Part shown: positions 32,208 to 41,159 of the stretch, one piece after another
How the letters are laid out: every line of letters begins with the position of its first letter
Numbering within the stretch: position 1 is the first letter of the stretch
Source: Flammeovirgaceae bacterium UBA2786
GTDB lineage: Bacteria; Bacteroidota; Bacteroidia; Cytophagales; Cyclobacteriaceae
Direction: 5' to 3'
Assembly: GCA_002352225.1 (NCBI GenBank)
Contig: DEIA01000040.1
Span: forward strand, 10,488 to 51,646
Length of the DNA: 41,159 bases
The notes under the pieces: generated by a model
What the model saw: the letters and a program-made list of their open reading frames with translations, nothing else
The model's database searches: none
What the model was told of the DNA's origin: nothing
Position numbers and translations under genes: made by a program

Positions 32208-33499
32208 ACCTGCTGTGTTTCGCTATTCAGCTTCACCTCCACTTGTTCGGGTAAGGTTTGTGTAATCTTTATAATTTTAATCCGGTAATTAAATAATACA
32301 AACTCATCACCCTCTTTTACGGTTGGTCGTTCGTAGGTAATTAAGCCAGCCAGCGTTTCGTAGTCTTCCGATTCCGGAAAGGGAACATCCAGAAGTTTAT
32401 TAATGTCGTGTAGCGATGATTGTGCTGCAATGTTAAATGTCTGCTTATCTACAGGCACCACAATTTGTTGCTCCTGATCGTGCTCATCCTGAATTTCGCC
32501 TACTAGTTCCTCCAAAATATCTTCAAGTGTTACCAACCCAATAATTCCACCAAACTCACTTACTACAAATGCCATTTGCGCTTTAGTGCGCTGGAAATCC
32601 CGCAGCAAAACATCAATCGGCTTTGTTTCCGGAATGAAGTGCACCTGACGCATGATATCCTTTAATGTCTTTCCGTTATTCTGAATATATACCGAAACAA
32701 TATCTTTAGAGTGTACTACTCCTATAATTTCATCTTTACTTATCTCGTAAATAGGATACCGGGAGTAGCCTTCCTTCAGCATAATATGTAAAGCATCGGC
32801 AATAGATGTATCGGACTTAATCATGCTCATTTTTACGCGGGGTACCATTACCTGCCGGGCCACCCGGTTATCGAAATCAAACACGTTTTGAATTAATTCT
32901 CGTTCGGATGTTTCAATAGCACCACCCTCTTCACTTTCGGCAATAATCAATTTTAGTTCTTCTTCAGAGTGAATTTCAATCTCACTCATCGGTTTAATGC
33001 CCAACAACTTGAGAATAAGATTGGCAAAGCCATTTAACAGCCAGATAAAAGGTCTGAATACAAAATAGAAAACCCGTAATGGAATTGATACCCTTAATGT
33101 GGTACTGGCCGGGTACCGGATAGCGATTGATTTGGGGGCCAGCTCACCAAAAACAATGTGCATAACCGTAAGAATGAAAAAGGCTACCGGTAAAGCAATA
33201 TTATGAGCAGCTGCCTCACTGAGATTTACACCTATGGAGTGCATAGCATTTAGTACCAGTTTTGAAACTACATCCTCACCCACCCAACCTAAACCCAAGC
33301 TGGCCAGAGTAATACCCAACTGGGTTGCAGCCAGAAAACCATCCAGGTTATTAATTACTATTTTGGCCGCCTCTTTAGAAAGCGTTCCTTTTTCAAGTGC
33401 GATTTGAGAAGACCGGACTTTTACAATTGCAAATTCTGCTGCTACAAAGAATCCGTTCAGAAAAACAAGGAACAGCGTAATAAAAATCTCGAGTGTCAT
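32204..33499 (-). CDS. CNNM/CorC-type transporter-like protein (DUF21, CBS pair, CorC_HlyC)
   Basis: Protein of 431 residues with the usual plan: an N-terminal DUF21 membrane domain (about 1-190, with LGLGWVGEDVV and HIVFGELAPKS), a CBS pair (about 205-330, with VPRVKMSMI), and a C-terminal CorC_HlyC domain (about 345-431, with FNIAAQSSLHDINKLL). The family is implicated in Mg2+ efflux/homeostasis. I chose the third in-frame start, ATG 33499 (MTLEIFITLFLVF), since the membrane domain begins there; ATG 33535 and GTG 33547 are alternatives. It converges with corA, sharing stop bases. Confidence 0.9.
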   Translation of the reverse strand: MTLEIFITLFLVFLNGFFVAAEFAIVKVRSSQIALEKGTLSKEAAKIVINNLDGFLAATQLGITLASLGLGWVGEDVVSKLVLNAMHSIGVNLSEAAAHNIALPVAFFILTVMHIVFGELAPKSIAIRYPASTTLRVSIPLRVFYFVFRPFIWLLNGFANLILKLLGIKPMSEIEIHSEEELKLIIAESEEGGAIETSERELIQNVFDFDNRVARQVMVPRVKMSMIKSDTSIADALHIMLKEGYSRYPIYEISKDEIIGVVHSKDIVSVYIQNNGKTLKDIMRQVHFIPETKPIDVLLRDFQRTKAQMAFVVSEFGGIIGLVTLEDILEELVGEIQDEHDQEQQIVVPVDKQTFNIAAQSSLHDINKLLDVPFPESEDYETLAGLITYERPTVKEGDEFVLFNYRIKIIKITQTLPEQVEVKLNSETQQV

Positions 33500-33621
33500 G
33501 ACGTAGTAAACAGCAAATTTAATAAGAAACCCCATTTTTTCATGCACCTATTTTTCTGATGTACCTTTTCTGTCAATAAAGAAAAGATTCTATCTTTCGG
33601 TACCCAAACCCCAAAACCCTT

Positions 33622-34608
33622 ATGCTTTCTTACTTCTTTGAAGGTCTTGTCTTCCATTTCTTAGACCTATTGATTGGTTTTGCCATTTTAATAAAAGGTG
33701 CAGACTTTCTGGTGAATGGTTCTTCCTCAATCGCTAAAAAAAATGGTATCTCTAACCTGGCCATTGGCCTTACCGTGGTTGCATTTGGTACCTCCATGCC
33801 CGAATTGGTGGTTAGTTTACTTTCTGCCATAAATGGGAAAAATGATGCTTCGTTCGGTAATGTAATTGGCAGTAACAACTTCAACTTGTTATTTATTTTG
33901 GGCGTTTCGGGGTTAATTTTTCCGCTAACAGTGCAACGAAATACAGTTAAGTATGAAGTTCCGTTATCCATACTGGCTGCTGCAGTTTTGTTCTTATTGG
34001 TAAACGACCAAATGGTTTGGGGTAGTGAAACCAATATCATGAACCGTTTTGATAGTGTAATCCTGTTAGTATTCTTTGGAGGATTCTTACTTTACATCTA
34101 TCGCACCATGAAGAACACCTCAGATCTTGGTGAAGGTGATAACATCAAAATATTTAGTACAGGTACAGCAATTGGTATGATTGCATTTGGGCTGGCCATG
34201 TTAATTGGGGGCGGAACTTCTGTTGTTAACAGTGCTACTACAATTGCAAAACACTATGGCTTAAGCGAAAAACTAATTGGCCTTACTATTCTGGCTGCCG
34301 GCACATCGTTACCCGAACTAGCCACATCGGCTGTAGCCGCTTACAGAAGAAATACCGACATTGCTATTGGTAACGTTATAGGCTCCAATATTTTTAATAT
34401 TTTCTTTATTCTGGGCATAACCGGTTTTATTAATCCTATGCCTTACAACACCATGATGAATTTTGATCTATACGTATTATTGATATCCACCCTTGTCTTA
34501 ATGGTCTTTATGTTCACGCTAAATCAGAGAAAACTTGATCGGTGGGAGGCATTTATGTTACTGGCCGCTTATGTTACGTATACTGTTTACCTGGTGGGAA
34601 TGGAGTAA
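33622..34608 (+). CDS. Calcium/sodium antiporter (CaCA family, YrbG-like)
   Basis: Membrane exchanger of 328 residues with about ten hydrophobic segments. Two inverted alpha-repeats are visible. The first has GLTVVAFGTSMPELVVSL, the second has GLTILAAGTSLPELATSA; each carries the acidic ion-binding residue in its GTSxPE motif. GNVIGSNxFN also occurs twice. This is typical of Na+/Ca2+ exchangers of the YrbG group. Its stop overlaps the next gene's ATG by one base (TAATG), so the lipoprotein downstream is coupled to it. Confidence 0.93.
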   Translation: MLSYFFEGLVFHFLDLLIGFAILIKGADFLVNGSSSIAKKNGISNLAIGLTVVAFGTSMPELVVSLLSAINGKNDASFGNVIGSNNFNLLFILGVSGLIFPLTVQRNTVKYEVPLSILAAAVLFLLVNDQMVWGSETNIMNRFDSVILLVFFGGFLLYIYRTMKNTSDLGEGDNIKIFSTGTAIGMIAFGLAMLIGGGTSVVNSATTIAKHYGLSEKLIGLTILAAGTSLPELATSAVAAYRRNTDIAIGNVIGSNIFNIFFILGITGFINPMPYNTMMNFDLYVLLISTLVLMVFMFTLNQRKLDRWEAFMLLAAYVTYTVYLVGME

Positions 34609-35258
34609 TGATCCGCTATGCAATTCTGTTAATTGGTGGTATAACCTGCAGCTGCGCAGGTTTTAAGAATACACCTAAATACGAACTTCAAAATGATTAC
34701 TACTATTATCACCAACCCGGCCAAAAACCTACCCGCGTATTTGTAACTATAAAAGCCGATTCTATAGAAGTAACCCGCACCAATCAAACGGTTGAGGTGG
34801 TAAGCGGAGTGGATGAATACTTTGTTAAAAAAACGCTTGACGTAGATGTTATGAGTATCGCATTTAAATACAGACCTTCCTCGCAAGGTTTTCCGCGACA
34901 ACTAAATGCAAACTTTAATGGCAATGTCTTTTTAGGTTACCGGATTGATAGATTTTGGTTAGATTTTAAAAAGACACCAACGGGGATTAAGAAACAACTT
35001 TACCATAAAGCCATTACACTGGGTGCATTTGGAGGTATTGGCTCTACGTTTATCAGCCCCTGGACAACTAATTACCGAACCACAGACGAATATGACGGTT
35101 TTATTCTTTCGCGCGGGGTGGCTACAATGATTGGTGTTAATAACCTAACCGTAGGTGTTGGTGTGGGTTGGGATTACCTAACCGACCGCGATAAGGCTAT
35201 TTGGATTTACCAGAATAAACCCTGGATAGGTGTAACTATAGGCCTTAATATCAACTAA
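34608..35258 (+). CDS. Small lipoprotein of unknown function coupled to the Ca2+/Na+ antiporter
   Basis: Protein of 216 residues, family not recognised. The N-terminus looks like a lipoprotein signal: MIRYAILLIGGITCSCAG, with Cys at 14 or 16 as the lipobox candidate. The rest is beta-rich, with a Tyr-rich start (YYYYHQPG) and a Gly-rich end (LTVGVGVGWDYL, IGVTIGLNIN) like an outer-membrane-associated beta structure. The ATG at 34608 overlaps the antiporter stop by one base, so the longer open frame upstream (inside the antiporter gene) is rejected. It ends next to a minus-strand terminator. Confidence 0.75.
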   Translation: MIRYAILLIGGITCSCAGFKNTPKYELQNDYYYYHQPGQKPTRVFVTIKADSIEVTRTNQTVEVVSGVDEYFVKKTLDVDVMSIAFKYRPSSQGFPRQLNANFNGNVFLGYRIDRFWLDFKKTPTGIKKQLYHKAITLGAFGGIGSTFISPWTTNYRTTDEYDGFILSRGVATMIGVNNLTVGVGVGWDYLTDRDKAIWIYQNKPWIGVTIGLNIN

Positions 35259-35291
35259 AAAAATGGGGTACCTCTCTATAGAAGCACCCCA
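35257..35291 (-). terminator. Terminator of the coiled-coil lipoprotein gene
   Basis: Arms TGGGGT and ACCCCA (35264-35269 with 35286-35291) flank a 16-base loop and are followed on the minus strand by seven T (35263-35257). It overlaps the stop of the plus-strand lipoprotein. Confidence 0.6.
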
Positions 35292-35314
35292 CACTTACAC
35301 TGAAATAATAAACT

Positions 35315-36058
35315 CTAAATCTTTTTCTCTAACTCTGTAATCCTGGCCTGAGCTTCCTGCTTACCCAGCGAGAGCGCCTTCTTGTATAACTCAACTGCTT
35401 CTTTCAGGGTCTCCTTCTTTTTCTTAGGGGCAAGTTTTGTACGGTTAGCCGCTTCTTCTACAGCCTGCGCACGGGCAAAATAAGAATCAGCTTCGCTCAC
35501 TTTACTTGAAATCATCAATTCCTGAATACGGGCTTCAATCAATGCCAGCTCCTGTTGTTTAGCCAAAATCTGTGATTCTTTATCTGCCAGTTCTGCTTCC
35601 TGCAGGCCAACGGTAGTAATCAAATTTTGATTTTCGTTACGCAGGGTTTCTACATGTTCGTTCAATTGTGCAATCTCTTTATTGCGCTCTTCCAGATCAG
35701 CCTTCAGTTTTTTAATAGTTGCATTGAGTGCATTACTATTACCTTTTGATTTCTTAAGCGACTTTTCCAGATCTTCAATTTTGTTTTGTGTGTCCTTCAC
35801 ATAATTGTTGATATCCTTCATACGCGATGTGTAGTCATCGTACGTGGTACCTTCCACCATGTTAACACGCAGTAACTTACGATTGGCATCGATGGAATCC
35901 ATCAGCACACTTACCTCTTGCAGGGTTTGTGCAAATTGCTGACTGGTTTGAAGCTCGGTTTTCAGTGAGTCGACCTGAGTTCTTAATTTTTCGGCTTCTT
36001 TGCCGCAGCTCATCATACCTGCAGCAATGGCCAGAACGAATACAAGTTTTTTTACCAT
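35315..36058 (-). CDS. Coiled-coil lipoprotein
   Basis: Protein of 247 residues. The signal ends AAGMMSCG with a Cys at position 18 as the lipobox residue. Residues about 20-190 form a long coiled coil (heptad Leu/Glu/Lys/Gln, for example KIEDLEKSLKKSKG, LKADLEERNKEIAQL, EEA-rich). The end (about 205-247, PKKKKETLKEAVELYKKALSLG) is TPR-like. Function unknown; probably anchored in the outer membrane and spanning part of the periplasm. A TTG at 36133 keeps the frame open upstream but is less likely than ATG 36058, which begins the signal peptide. It is divergent from ndh. A TATTTTTG promoter element lies at 36087-36080. Confidence 0.8.
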   Translation of the reverse strand: MVKKLVFVLAIAAGMMSCGKEAEKLRTQVDSLKTELQTSQQFAQTLQEVSVLMDSIDANRKLLRVNMVEGTTYDDYTSRMKDINNYVKDTQNKIEDLEKSLKKSKGNSNALNATIKKLKADLEERNKEIAQLNEHVETLRNENQNLITTVGLQEAELADKESQILAKQQELALIEARIQELMISSKVSEADSYFARAQAVEEAANRTKLAPKKKKETLKEAVELYKKALSLGKQEAQARITELEKKI

Positions 36059-36079
36059 AACGGTTGTTAGTTTAGGTTT

Positions 36080-36087
36080 CAAAAATA
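36080..36087 (-). promoter_or_regulatory. Candidate -7 element of the coiled-coil lipoprotein gene
   Basis: On the minus strand TATTTTTG matches TAnnTTTG exactly, 21 bases before the ATG at 36058. The nearest upstream TTG is slightly too far (24 bases) for a standard -33. Confidence 0.4.
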
Positions 36088-36196
36088 AAGGGTTTACATG
36101 GGTTAAGGCCTCAAGAACAATTTTTTTTTTCAAAGCCGCCTAAATCATTCGACAACCTGTAAATTGCAGCGCTTTTAGAGCCAGAAACCTCTTCAA

Positions 36197-37531
36197 ATGC
36201 CCAAATTGATTACCACGCAAACGCGTATTGCCGACTTGGGCAAGCCTCGTATTATAATAATTGGTGGGGGTTTTGGGGGCCTGGAAGTAATAAAAGGATT
36301 ACAGGGCTTAAAGGCTCAGGTAGTACTTTTTGACAAATACAACCACCACACCTTTCAACCACTTTTGTATCAAGTTGCCACCTCTGGCCTGGAAACGAAT
36401 TCTATTGTAGCACCCTTTCGCAAATTGTTTGGTTCGCAGCAAGACTTTTACTTTCGGTTGGGTGAAGTAAAAAGAATTCGGCCGGAAGAAAATTATATCG
36501 AAACTTCTATTGGCGGTGTTAAGTATGATTACCTCGTAATTGCTTCTGGTGCCATAACCAATTTTTACGGAATGGATGAAGTAGCCAAAAATTCTTCATC
36601 CATGAAAAATATTGTTGATGCTACCAAATTGCGCAACAAAATTATTCGGCAATTGGAGTATGCACTGCTTACCGAAGACACAGAGGTAATGAATAGCCTG
36701 ATGGATTTCGTAATTGTGGGTGGAGGTCCTACCGGTGTTGAACTGGCCGGTGCATTAACTGAACTAAAGAAAAACGTTTTTCCTAAAGACTATAAAGAAC
36801 TGGACATGCGCCAGATGGACATCCACCTGGTAGAGGCATCGCCCCGATTATTAAATGGTATGAGTACCCAGGCCGGTGAAAAAGCAAACTTGTTTTTAAC
36901 TAAGATGGGTGTAAAAGTTCATTTGAATGCTGCTGTAAAATCATACGATGGCTATGAAGTTGTATTGAGTACTGGCAAGCGATTAATTTCTCGATCGCTT
37001 ATCTGGGCTGCCGGAGTAAAGGGTAACCCGATTGAAGGTATTGGTGAAGGTGCTATTGGCCGGGGCAACCGTATCTTTGTAGATGAGTACAATCGCGTAA
37101 AGGGGCACGAAAACATTTTTGCCATTGGCGATGTAGCGCTGATGGAAGGCGATGAGAAATTTCCAAAAGGCCACCCTATGATGGCCCCCCCTGCCCAGCA
37201 ACAAGGCAGGCTGGTGGCAAAAAATATTACCAATCTGGTTAAAAAGAAAAGCCTTAAGCCTTTTACCTATTTTGATAAGGGATCTATGGCTACCATCGGA
37301 AGAAATAAAGCAGTGGTGGACATGCGCGGAGGGGTACGCTTTCAGGGCGTGTTTGCCTGGTATGTATGGATGTTTGTACACTTAATGTCGATTGTCGGTT
37401 TCCGGAATAAAGTATTTACCTTCTTTAGCTGGATGTGGAACTACTTCTCGTACGATCGTAGCAACCGTTTAATTATCGGGCGCAACGAAGAAAAAATAAA
37501 TCAGGAAGAGCTGACCAAACAAACCAGTTAA
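36197..37531 (+). CDS. ndh: Type II NADH dehydrogenase
   Basis: Non-proton-pumping NADH:quinone oxidoreductase, a peripheral membrane flavoprotein, 444 residues. Two dinucleotide-binding folds are visible: IIIGGGFGGLE for FAD near the N-terminus and VIVGGGPTGVELAGAL for NADH in the middle. Other family marks are NIFAIGDVALMEG (FAD) and PPAQQQGRLVAKNI. C-terminal hydrophobic/aromatic helices (VWMFVHLMSIVGF) fit the membrane-binding end. Its stop overlaps the kup ATG by one base (TAATG), so the two genes are coupled. A polyprenyl synthase for quinone side chains lies about 6 kb upstream. Confidence 0.93.
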   Translation: MPKLITTQTRIADLGKPRIIIIGGGFGGLEVIKGLQGLKAQVVLFDKYNHHTFQPLLYQVATSGLETNSIVAPFRKLFGSQQDFYFRLGEVKRIRPEENYIETSIGGVKYDYLVIASGAITNFYGMDEVAKNSSSMKNIVDATKLRNKIIRQLEYALLTEDTEVMNSLMDFVIVGGGPTGVELAGALTELKKNVFPKDYKELDMRQMDIHLVEASPRLLNGMSTQAGEKANLFLTKMGVKVHLNAAVKSYDGYEVVLSTGKRLISRSLIWAAGVKGNPIEGIGEGAIGRGNRIFVDEYNRVKGHENIFAIGDVALMEGDEKFPKGHPMMAPPAQQQGRLVAKNITNLVKKKSLKPFTYFDKGSMATIGRNKAVVDMRGGVRFQGVFAWYVWMFVHLMSIVGFRNKVFTFFSWMWNYFSYDRSNRLIIGRNEEKINQEELTKQTS

Positions 37532-39528
37532 TGGATTTAAGAAATTCAAAACTACACAAAGCATCGGCAGCTGGTGTATTGGTTGCCATGGGTATTATCT
37601 ATGGCGACATCGGTACATCACCTATTTACACCCTGCGGTTTATTGTGGGCAATCACATCATTACTCAGGATTTGATCTTCGGTGGACTTTCTTGTGTATT
37701 CTGGACACTTACCCTCATTACCACTTTTAAATATGTTTACCTGGCCCTTAATGCAGACAACAAGGGTGAGGGTGGAATTTTTGCGCTTTACGCATTAGTA
37801 CGCAGGTATAAAGCCAACTGGGTAATCTTCCCTGCTATAATTGGATGCTGTACCCTTATAGCCGATGGTTTTATTACTCCTGCCATTAGTGTTACCTCCG
37901 CCATTGAGGGATTACGCACACTTAATCCAGAAATCTCACAACAAACAATTCTTACCATTGTAATTGCCATTTTGCTTGCCCTGTTTTTGTTTCAGCAATT
38001 TGGCAGCAGTGTAGTGGGTAAAACATTTGGCCCGGTAATGCTTATATGGTTTTTGTTTATCGGAGCTATCGGTCTTTCCCATCTCTCTGCCAACTTCGAA
38101 GTACTGAAGGCCCTTAACCCGGTGTATGCATACGACTTATTAGTTAAATATCCCGGTGGTTTCTGGATTTTAGGAGCTGTATTTCTCTGTACCACAGGGG
38201 CTGAAGCTATGTACTCAGATTTAGGGCATTGTGGTAAATCCAATATTCGTATTGGTTGGGGGTTTGTTAAAATATGTTTGTTGCTAAGTTATTTTGGTCA
38301 GGGAGCTTGGCTGTTAGAACGGCAGGGTACAACACTAGGTGAGTCGATCCCCTTCTTTGAGATTATGCCTCAATCACTACTTTTTATAGGTGTAATATTG
38401 GCAACATTTGCTACCATCATTGCCAGCCAGGCGCTAATCTCAGGCACATTTACATTAGTAAATGAGGCCATGAAATTAAAATTATGGCCTGCTACCCGGG
38501 TACGGTATCCCAGCCAATTAAAAGGGCAAATCTATATTCCGGCTATCAATTGGATATTGATGTTTGGTTGTATTATCGTGGTGTTTTTCTTTAAAGAATC
38601 TAGTGCAATGGAAGGTGCTTATGGATTGGCCATCACGTTCGATATGCTGATGACAACCTCGTTGCTGGTTTATTATTTTTCAACCTCCAAGAAATCTACT
38701 ATTCGATCTATTGTACTGGCTTTTGCCTTTTTCTCTATTGAAGGAGCCTTCCTTATTTCAAACCTTAGTAAATTCTCGCATGGCGGTTGGTTCTCTTTCT
38801 CCATTGCGTTTATCTTCTTTTTAATGATGTACATTTTACTGCGTGCACGCAACCTGCGCGACAGACACACTGAGTTTGTAGACTTGAAACATTACATCCC
38901 TTTGATACAGGATTTACAAAACGACACGTCAGTGCCTAAAGAGGCAACCAACCTGGTATATATGGCTGTGGCCAACAGCAAGCGTTATATTGATTCTAAT
39001 ATCATTTACTCTATCTTCAAGAAACGACCTAAGCGTGCCGATGTTTATTGGTTTATTCATGTGGATACAGTTGACAGTCCCTATACATCCAAATACTCGG
39101 TAGATACTATTATTCCTAAGAAGTGCTTTTTCATTCGCATTAAACTTGGTTTTAAATCTGATCATCGTGTAAATCTGATCTTCAACAAAATTTTACACGA
39201 TATGGCCGAGGCAGCCGAAATTGATCTGATCAGCCATTACGATTCGTTGCAACGCCACAGCATGCCAGCCGATTTTAAATTTATTATCCTACACTCACTC
39301 GCTTCGGTAGATAGTGAAATCTCCACTTTTGATAACCTGATTATTCAGGGTTATAGATTTATTAAAAGTCACAGTTTGTCTACCGAAGAAATGTATGGCC
39401 TTGAACTGGCCAACGTGGAAGTGGAACGCGTACCCATTATGGTGGGGCCACCTGCCAAAGTGCGGATCAAACGCGAAAAAGAAGAAAGTGAACGCGAAAA
39501 AGAACTTCGGTATCACGGGGATAATTAA
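37531..39528 (+). CDS. kup: Potassium transporter Kup
   Basis: Potassium/proton symporter of the KUP/HAK family, 665 residues, in the inner membrane. It starts MDLRNSKLHKASAAGVLVAMGIIYGDIGTSP, where the GIIYGDIGTSP segment is a family signature. About 12 hydrophobic segments lie in the first 450 residues (GGIFALYAL, CTTGAEAMYSDLGHCGK, FKESSAMEGAYGLAIT). The remaining 215 residues form the hydrophilic cytoplasmic domain ending in a charged KREKEESEREKE tail. Its ATG overlaps the ndh stop by one base. The ABC permease follows after 129 bases. Confidence 0.96.
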   Translation: MDLRNSKLHKASAAGVLVAMGIIYGDIGTSPIYTLRFIVGNHIITQDLIFGGLSCVFWTLTLITTFKYVYLALNADNKGEGGIFALYALVRRYKANWVIFPAIIGCCTLIADGFITPAISVTSAIEGLRTLNPEISQQTILTIVIAILLALFLFQQFGSSVVGKTFGPVMLIWFLFIGAIGLSHLSANFEVLKALNPVYAYDLLVKYPGGFWILGAVFLCTTGAEAMYSDLGHCGKSNIRIGWGFVKICLLLSYFGQGAWLLERQGTTLGESIPFFEIMPQSLLFIGVILATFATIIASQALISGTFTLVNEAMKLKLWPATRVRYPSQLKGQIYIPAINWILMFGCIIVVFFFKESSAMEGAYGLAITFDMLMTTSLLVYYFSTSKKSTIRSIVLAFAFFSIEGAFLISNLSKFSHGGWFSFSIAFIFFLMMYILLRARNLRDRHTEFVDLKHYIPLIQDLQNDTSVPKEATNLVYMAVANSKRYIDSNIIYSIFKKRPKRADVYWFIHVDTVDSPYTSKYSVDTIIPKKCFFIRIKLGFKSDHRVNLIFNKILHDMAEAAEIDLISHYDSLQRHSMPADFKFIILHSLASVDSEISTFDNLIIQGYRFIKSHSLSTEEMYGLELANVEVERVPIMVGPPAKVRIKREKEESEREKELRYHGDN

Positions 39529-39657
39529 TGGTCGATATCGGACGGATACGTACGCATCTGATCGTTATGATATATCCAAATAGCTTAAATCTCATCAAAA
39601 CACGGCTTTCTGAACTGGCATTGAATTAGAATACCAGCTGGCGAAACTACTTCGCCT

Positions 39658-41159
39658 ATGTTTAAGAATTACTTTAAAATCGCGTTACGCAACCTGGCCC
39701 GAAACAGGGGTTATTCTGCTATCAATATTCTCGGACTTGCACTTGGCGTGGCATGCTGCCTTTTGTTAGCCCTTTACATACAGGATGAAGTGAGTTACGA
39801 TAAGCATCACAAAAGAGCGGAAGACATTTACCGCATTGTAACCCATTTTAAATCAGAAATGGTTGTAGACAAAGCAGGAACTGCTTCACCACCCATAGCC
39901 ATGACCATGTGGGATGAAATTCCTGAAGTTGAAACAGCCTTACGGGCGCTTCGCCCGTTCGAACAAAGTCTGATTCGTTATAAAGAAAATCTGTTTTATG
40001 AACCAGATGCATTTGTAGCCGACTCCACCCTGTTTGATGTCTTTACATACGAACTAACAGAAGGCAATCCAAAAAAAGCATTGATTGAGACTAACTCCGT
40101 AGTGCTTTCGGAATCACTAGCACAAAAACTTTTTGGCCACGAGCCAGCGCTAAATAAACTCATTTCCATTAGCCAGGGTGGAGCACCCATTGAATACAAA
40201 GTAACCGGAGTATTCAAAGAGCAACACAACAGTATTATTAACGCAAATTTTTTTACCTCCATAACCAGCAACACGGTACTGAGCAATTACATCACCCAAG
40301 GGGATGGTGCCAGCCAATGGGCAGGGGAAAATTTTGTACCCTCTTATCTGAAACTGGTACCGGGCCACAACAAGGCCGAAGTAGAAAAGAAAATGAACGA
40401 AGTTTTACAGAAGCATGGTGCCGAGCAGATGAAAGCACTCGGTATTTACAAAACACTTTCATTAGAATTGGTAAAAGATATTTATCTCAAATCTGAAGTG
40501 GGGCAAAGCCCGCGCATCAACTATTTGTATGTCGTAGCATCCATTGCGGTGTTCATACTACTGATTGCCTGCATTAACTTCATGAACTTGTCAACGGCCA
40601 AAGCCACCAAGCGGGCTTCTGAAATTGGCATTCGTAAAACGCTGGGCGCGTTTCGTTCATCCTTAACCGTTCAGATTTTAGGCGAGGCAATGGTTATTGT
40701 GGTTATTGCCATTCTCATCAGCATTGTACTGGTACAGGTAACGCTTCCTTACTTCAACCAGCTTGTTGATAAAACCATTTCACTTCACTCAGAAAACATT
40801 GTTTACTTCATTTCTGCGTTGGTTATTGTTACACTTTTTACCGGATTGGTGGCCGGAAGCTACCCCGCTTTTTACCTATCGTCCTTTCAACCGGCACAGG
40901 TGCTAAAAGGAAAACTGAACGTAGGAAATGCATCAGGAAGGTTGCGCCAGGCATTAGTAGTGTTTCAGTTTATGATCGCTATTGCCCTGGTATGTGGCAT
41001 CTTTATTATTTCGCGCCAAATGAATTTTATGGTTGAAAAAGATTTAGGGTATAATACCCAGGCCAAAATTATTTTGCCTTTACGCACCGGTGAAGCACGC
41101 AATGCTTACGATGTATTGAAAAAAGAACTGGAGAAGAACAGTAATATCGAAGCTGTAGC
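39658..41159 (+). CDS. MacB/FtsX-type ABC transporter permease, 3' end beyond window
   Basis: At least 500 codons are visible, open to the right edge. It starts MFKNYFKIALRNLARNRGYS, the usual opening of Bacteroidota MacB-like permeases. A first membrane segment follows (about 20-42), then a periplasmic core domain (MacB_PCD, about 48-270), and the first FtsX unit with three membrane segments (about 287-305, 330-355, 380-405), including ASEIGIRKTLGAF. The usual length is about 790 residues, so roughly 290 residues are missing. Such proteins have roles in efflux, lipoprotein release or stress signalling, but the substrate here is unknown. The ATPase partner is not in the window. Confidence 0.9.
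   Translation, partial: MFKNYFKIALRNLARNRGYSAINILGLALGVACCLLLALYIQDEVSYDKHHKRAEDIYRIVTHFKSEMVVDKAGTASPPIAMTMWDEIPEVETALRALRPFEQSLIRYKENLFYEPDAFVADSTLFDVFTYELTEGNPKKALIETNSVVLSESLAQKLFGHEPALNKLISISQGGAPIEYKVTGVFKEQHNSIINANFFTSITSNTVLSNYITQGDGASQWAGENFVPSYLKLVPGHNKAEVEKKMNEVLQKHGAEQMKALGIYKTLSLELVKDIYLKSEVGQSPRINYLYVVASIAVFILLIACINFMNLSTAKATKRASEIGIRKTLGAFRSSLTVQILGEAMVIVVIAILISIVLVQVTLPYFNQLVDKTISLHSENIVYFISALVIVTLFTGLVAGSYPAFYLSSFQPAQVLKGKLNVGNASGRLRQALVVFQFMIAIALVCGIFIISRQMNFMVEKDLGYNTQAKIILPLRTGEARNAYDVLKKELEKNSNIEAV

Noticed and set aside
34542..34607. 22-residue extension of the small lipoprotein inside the antiporter gene
   Set aside because: The signal peptide begins at ATG 34608, and the upstream part is an out-of-frame reading of the antiporter.

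Overview
This window is chromosomal DNA from a member of the Bacteroidota, most likely Cytophagia (Cytophagales). Evidence: a gldA-gldF-gldG gliding ABC-transporter operon, a cysteine-poor L32, TAnnTTTG-type promoter elements, weak Shine-Dalgarno sequences, DUF4369/TlpA-like and DUF4340 proteins, and moderate-to-low GC. No tRNA, rRNA, CRISPR array, intact transposase or prophage gene was seen. Most genes are core or housekeeping.

Layout. 1-3626 (minus strand): greA (cut by the left edge), a membrane-anchored pentapeptide-repeat protein, mgtE and rsmA. 3790-9941 (plus): pdxA, a TerB-like protein, then DUF177(YceD)-rpmF-fabH-efp-accB-accC, a translation and fatty-acid-initiation block with terminators after rpmF and accC. 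10182-18559 (plus): a large secreted TPR protein of unknown function, a REP-like palindrome, and a three-gene cassette of PSD1-type cytochrome c/DUF1549/DUF1553 lipoprotein, Tat-exported DUF1501 protein, and DUF2231/cytochrome c/LRR membrane protein. 18642-21418 (minus): an NfeD-like protein, a flotillin, a translationally coupled 98-aa membrane protein, and a start-less second copy of the flotillin C-terminus. 21553-27006 (minus): dnaN and gldA-gldF-gldG-DUF4340. 27150-35258: a TlpA-like thioredoxin lipid-side protein, an unrecognised 153-aa protein, a polyprenyl synthase, then ion-transport genes (MscS, CorA, CNNM/CorC-type, Ca2+/Na+ antiporter) and a small lipoprotein. 35315-41159: a coiled-coil lipoprotein, ndh, kup, and a MacB/FtsX-type permease that runs off the right edge.

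How genes work together: fabH, accB and accC start fatty-acid synthesis. NfeD and flotillin form a membrane-domain pair with a coupled small partner. GldA/F/G form a gliding/secretion-linked ABC transporter. MgtE, CorA, the CNNM-type protein, the CaCA antiporter, Kup and MscS all manage cations and osmotic stress. The least understood parts are the PSD1/DUF1501/DUF2231 cassette with its upstream TPR protein, and the flotillin cassette with its broken duplicate.

Many long open frames begin at TTG or GTG upstream of a better ATG. I chose starts from family alignment, overlaps with neighbours and terminator positions, and state this per gene.
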